NCBI RefSeq assembly: GCF_036499745.1
Contig: NZ_DASYDG010000019.1
Location: forward strand, 77,138 to 141,137
Length of the DNA: 64,000 nt
Source of the DNA: Pinirhizobacter sp036499745
GTDB lineage: Bacteria; Pseudomonadota; Gammaproteobacteria; Xanthomonadales; Rhodanobacteraceae
Direction: 5' to 3'
In this document: piece by piece, positions 16,911-25,722 of the stretch
Position numbering within the stretch: the stretch's first letter is position 1
Layout of the letters: every line of letters begins with the position of its first letter
Made by a program: the position numbers and the translations under genes
Notes under the pieces: model-generated
Databases searched by the model: none
The model's input: only the letters and a program-made list of their open reading frames with translations
What the model was told of the DNA's origin: nothing

Positions 16911-18125
16911 ATGAAATTTGCGCCCCGTTCGCTGCTCGCCCTCTCCGCCACGCTGCTCATTGCCGCCGCTGCCGCCCAGACCGCCCCGCCGCGGCCGGTG
17001 CCCGTGCCGCGGCCAGTGGTGCCTGAGGCGCCGGTGCCGCCGCCGCCGGAAGTCGACGGCAAGAGCTGGGTGCTGATGGACTACAACACCGGGCAGATCC
17101 TCGCCTCGAAGGATCCAGACCTTCAGGTCGAGCCCGCCTCGATCACCAAGATCATGACCGACTACGTGGTGTCGGCGGAAATTGCCAACGGCAAGATCCA
17201 TATGAACGACCAGGTGACCATCAGCGAGAACGCATGGCGCGGTGGTGGCGCCGGCACCGACGGTTCCACCAGCTTCCTGAAGCTCAACAGCCAGGTCGAC
17301 CTGAAAGACCTGCTCTACGGCATGATCATCCAGTCGGGCAACGATGCCGCCATTGCGCTGGCCGAGCACACCGCAGGATCCGAGCCCGCCTTCGCCAACC
17401 TGATGAATGCGTACGCCAAGCAGATCGGCATGACGCACTCGCAGTTCCAGAACGCTTCGGGCTACCCGATCGCCAATCACTACACCACGGCGCGCGATAT
17501 CGCCATCCTGTCCCGCGCCCTTGTCCACGACTTCCCCGAGGATTACGCGATCTCCGCGGTGAAGGAATTCGAGTGGAATGGCATCAAGCAGCACAACCGC
17601 AACCTGCTGCTGTGGCGCGACAACAACGTCGACGGCATCAAGACCGGCCATACCGCAGCTGCCGGCTACTGCCTGGCCGCATCGTCGAAGGTGGGCGATT
17701 CGCGCATGATCGCCATCGTCATGGGCGCCAGCAGCGAAAAAGGCCGTGCCGACGCTGCGCTGGCATTGATGAACTATGGCTTCCGCTTCTACGAATCGCA
17801 CAAGCTCTACGACCACGCCAAACCGCTGGCTACGCCCAAGCTCTGGAAGGGCGCCGAAAATACCCTGCCGCTGGGCGTTACCGATGACGTGCTAGTTACC
17901 GTCAAGCGCGGCGACTACGACAAGCTCAAGGCTGACATGGATGTCCCCGCCACCCTGATCGCCCCCTTCAAGAAGGGACAGCAGGTGGGCACCCTGCGCA
18001 TCACGCTCGATGGCCAGCCGGTGTCCAGCACGCCGCTGGTTGCACTGGAAGATGCGCCCGAAGGCGGCTTCTTCTCGCGGCTGTGGGACACCATCATGTT
18101 GTGGTTCCATAGCGACAAGAAATAA
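16911..18125 (+). CDS. dacC: D-alanyl-D-alanine carboxypeptidase (PBP5/6 type)
   Basis: The protein has 404 residues from the ATG at 16911, which gives a good signal peptide followed by a Pro-rich stretch. Penicillin-binding motifs are in order: SITK, SGN and KTGHT. The C-terminal PBP5 beta domain is followed by an amphipathic helix (SRLWDTIMLWFHS) that anchors PBP5 proteins to the inner membrane. It trims the terminal D-Ala from stem peptides. The dacA/dacC choice is arbitrary. It is followed 14 bases later by ybeD, as in many gammaproteobacteria. Confidence 0.94.
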   Translation: MKFAPRSLLALSATLLIAAAAAQTAPPRPVPVPRPVVPEAPVPPPPEVDGKSWVLMDYNTGQILASKDPDLQVEPASITKIMTDYVVSAEIANGKIHMNDQVTISENAWRGGGAGTDGSTSFLKLNSQVDLKDLLYGMIIQSGNDAAIALAEHTAGSEPAFANLMNAYAKQIGMTHSQFQNASGYPIANHYTTARDIAILSRALVHDFPEDYAISAVKEFEWNGIKQHNRNLLLWRDNNVDGIKTGHTAAAGYCLAASSKVGDSRMIAIVMGASSEKGRADAALALMNYGFRFYESHKLYDHAKPLATPKLWKGAENTLPLGVTDDVLVTVKRGDYDKLKADMDVPATLIAPFKKGQQVGTLRITLDGQPVSSTPLVALEDAPEGGFFSRLWDTIMLWFHSDKK

Positions 18126-18139
18126 GCGGAGGCAAGGCG

Positions 18140-18424
18140 ATGCAGATCAACGACATCCAACCGGCCGAGGGGCAGGGCTTCCAGTTCCCCGGCGAGTTCG
18201 AGATCACCGCGATGGGCAACGCCGCCGCCCACCTGGAGACCCTGGTCCCCGAATTGCTGCAGGGTCTTGGCCTTGAAGTGCTGCATGAAACGGTTTCCTC
18301 GCGGCAGTCAAGCGCCGGCACCTACACCTCGGTCACGGTCCGCTTCCTGTGCAAGACCCGGGAAGACTACGACCGCGCCCACGAGGTGCTGCGCGCCCAC
18401 GAGGAAATTCGTTTCACTCTCTAG
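18140..18424 (+). CDS. ybeD: YbeD/DUF493 family protein
   Basis: This small ACT-like-fold protein has 94 residues, with FPGEFEITAMG near the start and YTSVTVRFLCKT in the middle. Its place between dacC/dacA and lipB is conserved in many gammaproteobacteria, which has led to suggestions of a regulatory role in lipoate metabolism; this is unproven. A GGAGGCAAGG ribosome site precedes the ATG. Confidence 0.92.
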   Translation: MQINDIQPAEGQGFQFPGEFEITAMGNAAAHLETLVPELLQGLGLEVLHETVSSRQSSAGTYTSVTVRFLCKTREDYDRAHEVLRAHEEIRFTL

Positions 18425-18493
18425 CTCCGCGGGGCTTGCGAACGCGGCCCCGAACCCGCAGATTGCCGGCATTGCGTTTAATTCCGGCCTGCC

Positions 18494-19162
18494 ATGTCCC
18501 TTCCGCTGAACATCCGTCGGCTCGGCCGCGTCCCGTACGAGGCCAGCTGGAAGGCGATGAGCGCCTTCACCGACAACCGTACCGAAGACACCCCGGATGA
18601 ACTGTGGCTTCTTGAGCACGATCCGGTGTTTACCCTGGGCCAGGCCGGCAAGATGGAACACGTACTTGCCCCGGGTGATATTCCGGTGGTGCCAGTGGAC
18701 CGCGGCGGCCAGGTGACTTACCACGGTCCGGGTCAGATCGTGGCCTATCCCATGATCGACCTGCGCCGTTCCGGCGTGGGCGTGCGGGAATTGGTGAACC
18801 GCATCGAACAGGCCCTGATCGACACCATGGGCCACTGGAACATCGTGGCCGAGCGGGTAGAGGGCGCCCCCGGGGTGTACGTGGCCGGGGCCAAGGTGGC
18901 CGCACTGGGTCTGCGCGTGCGCCGGGGCTGCAGCTTCCACGGCCTGGCCTTCAACGTGAACATGGATCTCTCCCCCTACCACCGCATCAACCCCTGCGGC
19001 TACAAGGGCTTGGAGGTCACGCAGGTGCTAGACTTGGGTGGACCGTCGTCCCTCGCGGAAGTGGAAAATACCCTGGTAGAAGAATTCTGCCAGCAGTTTG
19101 ATTTCCACCCCGTGCAAGCCGATCCCCACCTCCCCGAACTCCCGGCCCGCGTCGCGGTCTGA
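18494..19162 (+). CDS. lipB: Octanoyltransferase LipB
   Basis: The protein has 222 residues. The conserved block PVDRGGQVTYHGPGQ, the GAKVAALG segment with the catalytic Lys and NPCGYKGLEVTQ with the acyl-carrying Cys are all present. It transfers octanoyl groups from acyl carrier protein to lipoyl domains. lipA follows 16 bases downstream, so the two lipoate steps are probably co-transcribed. Confidence 0.97.
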   Translation: MSLPLNIRRLGRVPYEASWKAMSAFTDNRTEDTPDELWLLEHDPVFTLGQAGKMEHVLAPGDIPVVPVDRGGQVTYHGPGQIVAYPMIDLRRSGVGVRELVNRIEQALIDTMGHWNIVAERVEGAPGVYVAGAKVAALGLRVRRGCSFHGLAFNVNMDLSPYHRINPCGYKGLEVTQVLDLGGPSSLAEVENTLVEEFCQQFDFHPVQADPHLPELPARVAV

Positions 19163-19178
19163 AAGCCCTAGAGCAGCC

Positions 19179-20177
19179 ATGAGCCAAGTGTCCACGTCCC
19201 CCTTGAAGTCCATTCCCATCGCGGTTGTCGACAAGCCCGGCGAAAAAATGCTCGGCAACGACAAGATCGCGCTCAACCGCGCGGGTTTCGATAGCACCGT
19301 CCCGACCTTGCGCAAGCCAAGCTGGATCCGTGTGCGCCTGCCGCAGGGCAATGCCGTGCAGCAGCTGAAAGCCCGCCTGCGTGAAAACTCGCTTGTCACC
19401 GTGTGCGAGGAAGCCTCATGCCCGAACATCCATGAGTGTTTCTCCAAGGGCACGGCCACATTCATGATCCTGGGGGAGGTCTGCACCCGCCGTTGCTCGT
19501 TCTGCGATGTCGCCCATGGCCGCCCGCAGCCGCCCGATCCACTGGAACCGGCGCGCCTGGCCCAGACCATCGCCGACATGCGCCTGCGTTATGTGGTGAT
19601 CACCTCGGTCGACCGCGACGACCTGCGCGACGGCGGTGCCTCGCACTTCGCTGCCTGCATCCGCGCTACGCGCCATGCCAGCCCGGACATCCGCATCGAG
19701 ATCCTCACCCCGGATTTCCGCGGCAAGGGCCGCATGGAGCGCGCGCTGGAAGTCCTCAAGGACTACCCGCCGGATGTGTTCAACCACAACCTGGAAACCG
19801 TGCCTCACCTCTACCGCGAGGTGCGCCCGGGCGCCGACTACCAGTGGTCGCTGGACCTGCTCAAGCAGTTCAAGGCCCAGCATCCGGATGTGCCCACCAA
19901 GTCCGGCATCATGCTGGGCCTGGGTGAAACCCACGAACAGGTGCTCGAGACCATGCGCGATCTACGCGCCCATGACGTCAACATGATCACCATTGGCCAG
20001 TACCTGCAGCCGACGGCGCACCACCACCCGGTGGTCCGCTATTGGACGCCGGACGAATTCGAAGCACTGCGCGAGGCCGGCGAGGCGATGGGTTTTGACC
20101 ATGTCGCCTCCGGACCGCTGGTGCGCTCCTCCTACCATGCCGACCTGCAGGCGCACGCCGCCGGTGTCGTCGAATAA
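19179..20177 (+). CDS. lipA: Lipoyl synthase LipA
   Basis: The protein has 332 residues from the ATG at 19179; an in-frame ATG at 19098 lies inside lipB. It is a radical-SAM enzyme with the CTRRCSFC cluster motif, an N-terminal CEEASCPNIHEC motif for the auxiliary cluster that donates sulfur, and the terminal RSSYHAD motif. It inserts sulfur at C6 and C8 of the octanoyl chain. It pairs with lipB. Confidence 0.97.
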   Translation: MSQVSTSPLKSIPIAVVDKPGEKMLGNDKIALNRAGFDSTVPTLRKPSWIRVRLPQGNAVQQLKARLRENSLVTVCEEASCPNIHECFSKGTATFMILGEVCTRRCSFCDVAHGRPQPPDPLEPARLAQTIADMRLRYVVITSVDRDDLRDGGASHFAACIRATRHASPDIRIEILTPDFRGKGRMERALEVLKDYPPDVFNHNLETVPHLYREVRPGADYQWSLDLLKQFKAQHPDVPTKSGIMLGLGETHEQVLETMRDLRAHDVNMITIGQYLQPTAHHHPVVRYWTPDEFEALREAGEAMGFDHVASGPLVRSSYHADLQAHAAGVVE

Positions 20178-20207
20178 ACACACGCAACTCCAGGCGAATC
20201 CACTGAT

Positions 20208-22553
20208 ATGACTCTCCGCCCCGCGTTCGCCCTGCTGCTGGCCCTGTCGGTCGCCGGCCTCCATGCCCAGGCCGCTCCCCAGGCCAAGCCCGCCAATACG
20301 CCGGCCACCCAGGCGCCGGCTGCGAACCAGCAACAGGATGCCTCCGAGGCTGCCACCTCGCCGGTGGCCAAACGCAAGGTTTCCGAGCTTCCGCTGAAGT
20401 GGAATCCCACCGAAGCCCAGGCCGCCCAGCTGTCGGCGCGATTCCTTACGCGCTTCCACTACCAGGCCCAGCCGCTCGACGACGCGATGTCGGCGAAGAT
20501 CTACAAGGCCTACTTCGACGCGCTAGATAGCGAAAAGGTGTTCTTCACCCAGGAAGACATGGCCAAGTTCGAACCGCTGAAAACGCAGTTCGACGATGCG
20601 GTGTGGAACCAGGATCTTTCCGCGCCCTTCAGCGTGTTCAACCTGTACCTTACGCGCGCGCTCGACCGCATGAACTATGCGCGCGGCCTGCTGAAGAAGG
20701 GCTTCGACTTCAACGGTAACGAGAGCTACAACTACGACCGCAAGAAGGCTGCGTGGCCCAAAGACCAGGCCGAGCTCGACGACCTGTGGCGCCGGCGCAC
20801 CATGAATGACTGGATGCGCCTGAAGCTCGCCGGCAAGAGCGACGATGAGATTCGCAAGACGCTGGACAAGCGCTACGCGAACTACATCGACCGCGTGCGC
20901 CAGCTCGACCAGGAAGACGCCTTCCAGACCTTCATGACGGCCTACGCCGAATCCACCGATCCGCATACGGACTACTTAGGTCCCCGCGCGGCGGAGAATT
21001 TCGACATCGCCATGAAGCTCTCGCTTGAGGGCATCGGCGCGGTGCTGCAGGGCCGTGACGACTACACCATGATCCGCGAACTCGTCCCGGCCGGCCCGGC
21101 GGCTAAGTCCGGCCAGATATCGGTGGGCGACCGCATCGTTGCCATCGGCCAGGGCACGGCCGGCCCGATGGTGGATGTGGTCGGCTGGCGCCAGGACGAC
21201 GTGGTGAAGCTGATCCGCGGCAAGAAGGACACCACCGTGCGCCTGGAAGTCCTGCCGGCGGACGTCGGCATGGACGGTAAGCACAAGCTGGTCACCCTGG
21301 TACGCAAAAAGGTGACCATGGAAGAACAGGCAGCGAAGAAGAAGATCGTGGAGTGGAAAGATGGTGATGTCGACCACAAGGTCGGCGTGATCGACCTGCC
21401 CACGTTCTACCAGGATTTCGGCGCCCGTCGCGAAGGCGACAGCAACTTCAAGAGCGCCACCCGCGACGTCGCCAAGCTCCTTGGTGAACTGAAGGCCGAG
21501 AAGGTCGAAGCCGTGGTGGTGGATCTGCGCAACAACGGTGGCGGTTCGCTGTCGGAGGCCAATGAACTCACCGGCCTCTTCATCGACCAGGGCCCGGTGG
21601 TGCAGGTGCGCGATGCGCGCGGCCAGGTGGAAGTGCAGGGTGACGACCAGGTCGGCATGAGTTGGGATGGCCCGCTGGCCGTGCTGGTGAACCGCGGCTC
21701 GGCCTCGGCGTCGGAGATCTTCGCTGCCGCCATCCAGGACTACGGCCGCGGCCTGATCATCGGCGAGCCCACCTTCGGCAAGGGCACCGTGCAGAACCTG
21801 GTGGACCTCGACCGCTTTGGCCAGGCCTCGGAATCGGCCAAGTACGGCGAACTGAAGATGACCATCGCCCAGTTCTTCCGCATCAACGGCGGCAGCACGC
21901 AGCTGCGCGGCGTCACGCCGGAGATCCAGTTCCCACAAAACGGCGACGCGAAGGACTTCGGCGAATCAACTTACGACAACGCACTGCCCTGGACACAGAT
22001 CGCACCGGCCAACTACAAGGCCGTAGCCGACCTGAAGCCCCTGGTGGCGCCGCTGCAGGCAAAGCACGATGCACGCACGGCGAAGTCGCCGGCCTGGAAG
22101 CTGATGCTCGATGAGCTCGCCGCGTACCGCAAAGCCCGCGACAAGACCGAAGTCTCGCTCAACTACGCCCAGCGCGAAGTGGAACGGAAGCAGATGGACG
22201 CCATGCAGGCCGACTTCCGCGCGCGCCACAAGGCCATCGACGGCGGTACCGGCAAGCCCGGTGACGTCGCCACCGGCAAGGGCAGTGACGACGACGATCC
22301 GGCCGACACCGCCGACGATGGCCTGCAAGCGAACGAGCGCAGCCTCAAGAGCGAACTGCAGGCCGAGAAAGACGCCAAGAAAGCCAAGGACCCTCAGCTG
22401 GACGAAACCGCCCACATCGTGGCCGACGAAGTCCAGCTGATCAAAGCCGACACGCGCCTGGCAGCCATCGTGCTGCCCTACGCAGGCAAGGGTATGAACA
22501 CCGACGCCGCAGCACCCCAGCCGCCGTCGCCGACGGCGCAGAATCCGCACTGA
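20208..22553 (+). CDS. prc: Carboxy-terminal processing protease Prc (tail-specific protease)
   Basis: The protein has 781 residues with a signal peptide ending at HAQA. An N-terminal helical domain is followed by a PDZ domain (around GPAAKSGQISVGDRIVAIGQ). The S41 catalytic core has the Ser in GSASASEIF (residues 497-504) and the Lys in EPTFGKGTVQ. A long C-terminal helical domain ends in a low-complexity tail. It is about 100 residues longer than E. coli Prc, mostly at the two ends. It degrades periplasmic proteins, including peptidoglycan hydrolases, which suits its place after the murein block. Confidence 0.95.
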   Translation: MTLRPAFALLLALSVAGLHAQAAPQAKPANTPATQAPAANQQQDASEAATSPVAKRKVSELPLKWNPTEAQAAQLSARFLTRFHYQAQPLDDAMSAKIYKAYFDALDSEKVFFTQEDMAKFEPLKTQFDDAVWNQDLSAPFSVFNLYLTRALDRMNYARGLLKKGFDFNGNESYNYDRKKAAWPKDQAELDDLWRRRTMNDWMRLKLAGKSDDEIRKTLDKRYANYIDRVRQLDQEDAFQTFMTAYAESTDPHTDYLGPRAAENFDIAMKLSLEGIGAVLQGRDDYTMIRELVPAGPAAKSGQISVGDRIVAIGQGTAGPMVDVVGWRQDDVVKLIRGKKDTTVRLEVLPADVGMDGKHKLVTLVRKKVTMEEQAAKKKIVEWKDGDVDHKVGVIDLPTFYQDFGARREGDSNFKSATRDVAKLLGELKAEKVEAVVVDLRNNGGGSLSEANELTGLFIDQGPVVQVRDARGQVEVQGDDQVGMSWDGPLAVLVNRGSASASEIFAAAIQDYGRGLIIGEPTFGKGTVQNLVDLDRFGQASESAKYGELKMTIAQFFRINGGSTQLRGVTPEIQFPQNGDAKDFGESTYDNALPWTQIAPANYKAVADLKPLVAPLQAKHDARTAKSPAWKLMLDELAAYRKARDKTEVSLNYAQREVERKQMDAMQADFRARHKAIDGGTGKPGDVATGKGSDDDDPADTADDGLQANERSLKSELQAEKDAKKAKDPQLDETAHIVADEVQLIKADTRLAAIVLPYAGKGMNTDAAAPQPPSPTAQNPH

Positions 22554-22611
22554 TCGGACGCCAGGGCGAGCTCGGCTTCGCCATTGCGTTTTGGCACTCG
22601 AGCGCCTCGAA

Positions 22612-22855
22612 AGAGTCGCCGGGTGCCACCCTTGCCGTGACGGCTTCGCCGTCCTGGAGGGGAGGAGAGCCGCTACGCGGCTCATGTTCTATGGCTTCGC
22701 CCTCCAGGACCGCACAGTCGGGCGGGGTTTTTCGAATCGGCCTTCTGCCTCAGCGAAAAATGCCGGCCATCCATGGCCGGCACCGCTGCGCGGCCTTGTC
22801 CGCCCGCCTGCGCTCGGCTGCAGAAGTCGCGGCAAGGGTGGCACCCGGCGACTCT
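22612..22855. repeat. Self-complementary dispersed element, copy 1 (26-base perfect terminal inverted repeats)
   Basis: The outer arms 22612-22637 and 22830-22855 are perfectly complementary over 26 bases. Inside lie a second stem (GTCCTGGAGGG with CCCTCCAGGAC), a small hairpin AGCCGCTACGCGGCT and a hairpin around CCGGCCATCCATGGCCGG. No open frame looks real. The left two thirds align with the reverse complement of 27043-27193, so this is one of two copies of a family in this window. It fills most of the 361-base gap between prc and the first Rhs-associated gene. It could be a MITE-like element or a structured RNA/DNA element. Confidence 0.8.
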
Positions 22856-22914
22856 GGGAGCGCTGAGGTTCGTGTAGGGGAAACCTGGCTCGCCGAGAGG
22901 CGTGCGCCGTCACT

Positions 22915-23259
22915 CTACGGCGAAATAATATAGACGGTGTGTATAACCCGACCCGAAGAGTCGAGTTCGATTCCCCAGGCTTCTCCAGCCAAGCTCAAGC
23001 GATTGGGGTACCACAATCGTTTTGCACACGGAAGCTCGCACGAACTATGGGCGTACCAGATGAGTTGAGGACCGTCTCTGGTCTCAATGTCGGTCGGTGT
23101 ACCCATGGCTTCGATGATTTCTGTTTCGGTATTTCCGATCTTCACCCGCTCAAACCCCCAGGTTCTGTATTTCGATATCGCACCACAAGAGGCGAGGTAG
23201 AGAACTGGAACCAAAACGAAGATGCTGGCCACAACGGATGATATTTTGAGTTTCATCAT
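22915..23259 (-). CDS. Small SmpA/BamE-like lipoprotein, probable immunity protein of the Rhs tip
   Basis: The protein has 114 residues. A lipoprotein signal ends in YLASC. A short beta-alpha-beta domain follows with KIGNTETEIIEAMGTPTD, the pattern of SmpA/BamE-type lipoproteins. The ATG overlaps the stop of the Rhs toxin frame on the same strand (AGATGATG), so it is translationally coupled to the toxin, as expected for an immunity gene. The upstream in-frame extension is the toxin region read in another frame. The immunity role is inference from coupling and periplasmic location. Confidence 0.75.
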   Translation of the reverse strand: MMKLKISSVVASIFVLVPVLYLASCGAISKYRTWGFERVKIGNTETEIIEAMGTPTDIETRDGPQLIWYAHSSCELPCAKRLWYPNRLSLAGEAWGIELDSSGRVIHTVYIISP

Positions 23260-24515
23260 CTTTTCCGCTGGAAGGCTGGCAAAAGGTTCAGGAGTTGGGT
23301 TGGGATCGGACCACCCTTTGGCACGAAGAACTGTTGCGCACCAGGAAGGTTGCCCGTATCCCGAGACAATCCACCGGGAAAGGGACTGCCCTTCGTAGCT
23401 ATACGACCCGCGCTCAACGCACCACTGGTGCGTACGGCGCAATTGTCGAAGAAACCTACGCTATTCATTCCGGGATGTGCGGCGTAGTAAGCGAGCATTT
23501 GATCATCTTGGATGACGATGGAATGAAAGTCACCAGTTGGTTGCGTTTTTGAACCTCCTTCTGCAAGTACGCCTGTACGTCACTACCGAGCGGCGTGCCG
23601 TTTCCATAAGAGAACACGCCAGCACCTGTTACTGCGTTAGCTACATGCCCGAAGATATTAAAACTACCCGTGATATGTCCGCCAGCAATGACCAGTGCGT
23701 CAAGACCTGACGGATCAATGCTGTTGAGCGCATCGCCGGTAGCATAAGTGTATGTATTCAGCCCTCCCTGAAGCCCGATCGGATCGCTCTGCACGTACCG
23801 GCCCGACTTTGGATCGTAATCTCGAAAGTAGTTGTAGTTCATGCCGGTCGCCGCGTCGTAACGCTGGCCCGGAAAGCGTATGTCAAACACGAAACGGACG
23901 CCGTCGCCATCCGGGCCCTCGTTGGGCGCGTCATTGCCGAAGGCCTCACCGTGGGCATTCCACGTCCACACGGCGCGTTTTGACGTGCGATCGATCACCG
24001 CCCGCGGCGTACCCAGGTGGTCGGGGCGGATGTCGTAGACGGTGCCATTGGCGAGCAGCGCGATCGGGAGATCGTCGAGCCAGATCACCTGTTGCTTGGC
24101 GTGGCCCTGTGCATCGTAGTCACCGATCCAGTGGCCGGCATCGTCGTACAGGCTGACGGTGCTGCCTGTTTCATCCGTGCGCAGCACGCGTTCGCCGCGG
24201 CCGTTGTAGGAGTAGCGGGCAAGGCTCAGCACGCCGACGGTGACGTCGGTCAGCCGGCCTTGCGCGTTGTAGCTGAACTGGCGGTTTTCGGTGGCGACGG
24301 TGTGGCCAGCTTCGTCATAACGGCGTTCGTCGGTGCCGATGGCCAGGAGGCGATGGCTGTCGGCGGGGTAGGTGTAGTCGACCGTGCCAGCGGGGCCGGT
24401 ATAGCTCAGGCGGTTGCCGGTGGCATCCCACAGGTAGGCGTGTGTGACCTTGTAGTTCACCTGAGCGTTGGCGAGGCGGCCGATGCCGTCGTAACGCCAC
24501 GCTTCAAGCTTACCA
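23256..24515 (-). pseudogene. Rhs core fragment with frameshifted papain-like C-terminal toxin domain
   Basis: The N-terminus of an Rhs protein is missing; likeness to the core starts at LEAWRYDGIGRLANAQ. YD repeats and the conserved core end (RPDHLGTPRAVID, FPGQRYDAATGMNYNYFRDYDP, GRYVQSDPIGLQGG) follow. The variable tip begins after NSIDPSGLDA with GHVANAVTGAGVFSYGNGTPLG. That frame stops early near 23465. The expected continuation is in the next frame: DFHSIVIQDDQMLAYYAAHPG, then GFFDNCAVRTSGAL, ending at 23256. One missing base near 23554-23558 (a short G run on the coding strand) would rejoin the frames. The His and Cys blocks resemble permuted papain/NlpC-type folds, which is inference. 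Confidence 0.8.
24452..24502. repeat. 51-base direct repeat in Rhs core coding sequence, copy 1
   Basis: This block is identical to 25549-25599 except for one base (ATGCCG versus ATACCG). On the minus strand it encodes the Rhs segment AWRYDGIGRLANAQVNY. In copy 1 the core continues downstream; in copy 2 a different tail follows directly. Confidence 0.92.
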
Positions 24516-24567
24516 AAGCAATCATGGCCGCATTTTCGGCTTCTACGAATAACGCTCAGCGCGTTCT

Positions 24568-24780
24568 TCAGTCGCGACCGCACAGCGAATTTACGACGGC
24601 AAGATGAGCAAAAACAACGATAGACCAGATAACAAATGGGATGCTGATACACCAGAATATTGCGTGTGAATAACTTAATTGATGTCTCATCCAAGGACCG
24701 TAAGCTCAGCTAAAACTCAAAAAAATAGCGGGAACGCGACCCCAAAAAAATAGTTTTTGATAGCCTAGATAGTCGGCAAT
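24568..24780 (-). pseudogene. Remnant of a small membrane protein, possible immunity gene
   Basis: A strong ribosome site (AAGGAGG) precedes an ATT codon at 24780. The frame encodes ADYLGYQKLFFWGRVPAIF, meets an in-frame TGA, then continues with AYGPWMRHQ and a membrane helix (AIFWCISIPFVIWSIVVFAHL) to a stop at 24568. A 40-residue protein from the ATG at 24690 is also possible. It directly follows the toxin-tail remnant at 24801-24955. The stop and the lost ATG suggest decay. The sequence is AT-rich. Confidence 0.5.
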
Positions 24781-24800
24781 GGAGCCTCCTTAAAAATAAT

Positions 24801-24955
24801 TCAATGGGGAAAATCCATACCGGTATAAAGTCGCGCCAGTGCATTCGAGCAGTTTTTAGTAATGCCGGATTCTGGAAATTGCCCACGAATGTTGCTCGTC
24901 GGTTTGTGATTGAGCGGACATATCAACAAATTAAACGTTAATTGGCTACGACCCC
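24801..24955 (-). pseudogene. Toxin-tip tail remnant upstream of the small membrane gene
   Basis: An open stretch without a start runs out of the end of the ankyrin gene and reads ICPLNHKPTSNIRGQFPES, then GITKNCSNALARLYTGMDFPH, ending at a TGA. The KNCSNA motif recalls the NCA motif of the papain-like tip at 23256. A consensus ribosome site follows 10-20 bases later for the next gene, the layout of a toxin end followed by its immunity gene. It is too short to name. Confidence 0.45.
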
Positions 24956-25408
24956 TTATTTCGAACGATCCCCCTCCGCTTCAATAAGAAGTTTCAGAAT
25001 GTGCTCGTTGTTTTTTCTCTTCGCTAACAAAACAAGGTCTTCGCACGTATCGCATTCGTTGTGAACCCTAGCGCCAGATTTAAGAAGGGTGGCTACAACA
25101 TCCTCGTGGCTATAATAAATAGCCCAAAATAACGGCGAATTTCCGCCGCCTTCAAGCCGATTGGCAGAAGCTCCTTCCTCAAGAAGCAGATTCACAACAT
25201 CTATTTTTCCAATCCTTGCCGATACAGTTAACGCAGTCCAGCCATCATTCAGGTACTCATCCTTTGCTTCTGGATGAGCAGCGACAATTTTTTTTACGCC
25301 GTTAATATCACCTGCGTTAACGCGCTCGAATAAGTCCGCGCGAAAGTTATCAGCGCTGGAACAGCCTGCTGCTAAAAGCACGACCAAGATCGGGGCGAAC
25401 ATATGCAT
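24956..25408 (-). CDS. Ankyrin-repeat lipoprotein, probable Rhs-cassette immunity protein
   Basis: The protein has 150 residues. A lipoprotein signal ends in LLAAGC. Three to four ankyrin repeats follow, for example DGWTALTVSARIGKIDVVNLLLEEGA and SPLFWAIYYSHEDVVATLLKSGA, with a Cys-containing last repeat (CDTCEDL). The ATG at 25408 shares one base with the stop of the Rhs fragment upstream (TGATG), with AGGTGG as ribosome site. A second ATG at 25402 is possible. Coupling to a toxin tail plus periplasmic export suggest an immunity protein; this is inference. Confidence 0.75.
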   Translation of the reverse strand: MHMFAPILVVLLAAGCSSADNFRADLFERVNAGDINGVKKIVAAHPEAKDEYLNDGWTALTVSARIGKIDVVNLLLEEGASANRLEGGGNSPLFWAIYYSHEDVVATLLKSGARVHNECDTCEDLVLLAKRKNNEHILKLLIEAEGDRSK

Positions 25409-25704
25409 CAGCCACCTGGATTGAATTGATTTAAGCCGCCCGGAATTGATGTCGATCCCGTTGGGATATTGATGACACTCCCTCCAAGGGCTTGACGCCA
25501 AAATTCGGCTTGGCCGGCGACATCAGATGGGAAAGATGGGCCGATTGTGTAGTTCACCTGAGCGTTGGCGAGGCGGCCGATACCGTCGTAACGCCACGCG
25601 GTGGCGGTGCCGCCGCCGGTCAGCTGGGTGAGCTGGCTACGGGCGTTGTGGCCTGTTACCTGATCGTCAGTCCACTGCTTTGGCGTAGGATCGAAGTCGA
25701 ACAC
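25408..25704 (-). pseudogene. Short Rhs core fragment joined to an alternative tip
   Basis: Up to 98 codons are open. They read VFDFDPTPKQWTDDQVTGHN, then the Rhs core piece ARSQLTQLTGGGTATAWRYD and the shared block ending AQVNY. After that comes a short tail with PSDVAGQAEFWRQALGGSVI and a Gly/Pro-rich end. The front end is missing: a stop lies just upstream. It looks like a displaced tip that kept only a short length of core for recombination. Its stop overlaps the ankyrin gene start. Confidence 0.7.
25549..25599. repeat. 51-base direct repeat in Rhs core coding sequence, copy 2
   Basis: This is the partner of 24452-24502, in the same orientation, with 50 of 51 bases identical. The 1.05 kb between the two copies holds the ankyrin gene and two remnant genes. 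Recombination between the copies would delete that segment and graft the alternative tail onto the longer core, or the reverse. Confidence 0.92.
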
Positions 25705-25722
25705 AGACGTTTATCAGATGTA

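Noticed and set aside
22612..22855. Element copy 1 as a simple terminator of prc
   Set aside because: The arms are 190 bases apart, no T-run follows the stem, and a homologous copy occurs elsewhere away from any gene end.
22960..22985. T-loop-like string (GAGTTCGATTCCCC) suggesting a tRNA 3' end
   Set aside because: No acceptor or anticodon stems pair around it and it lies inside the small lipoprotein gene.
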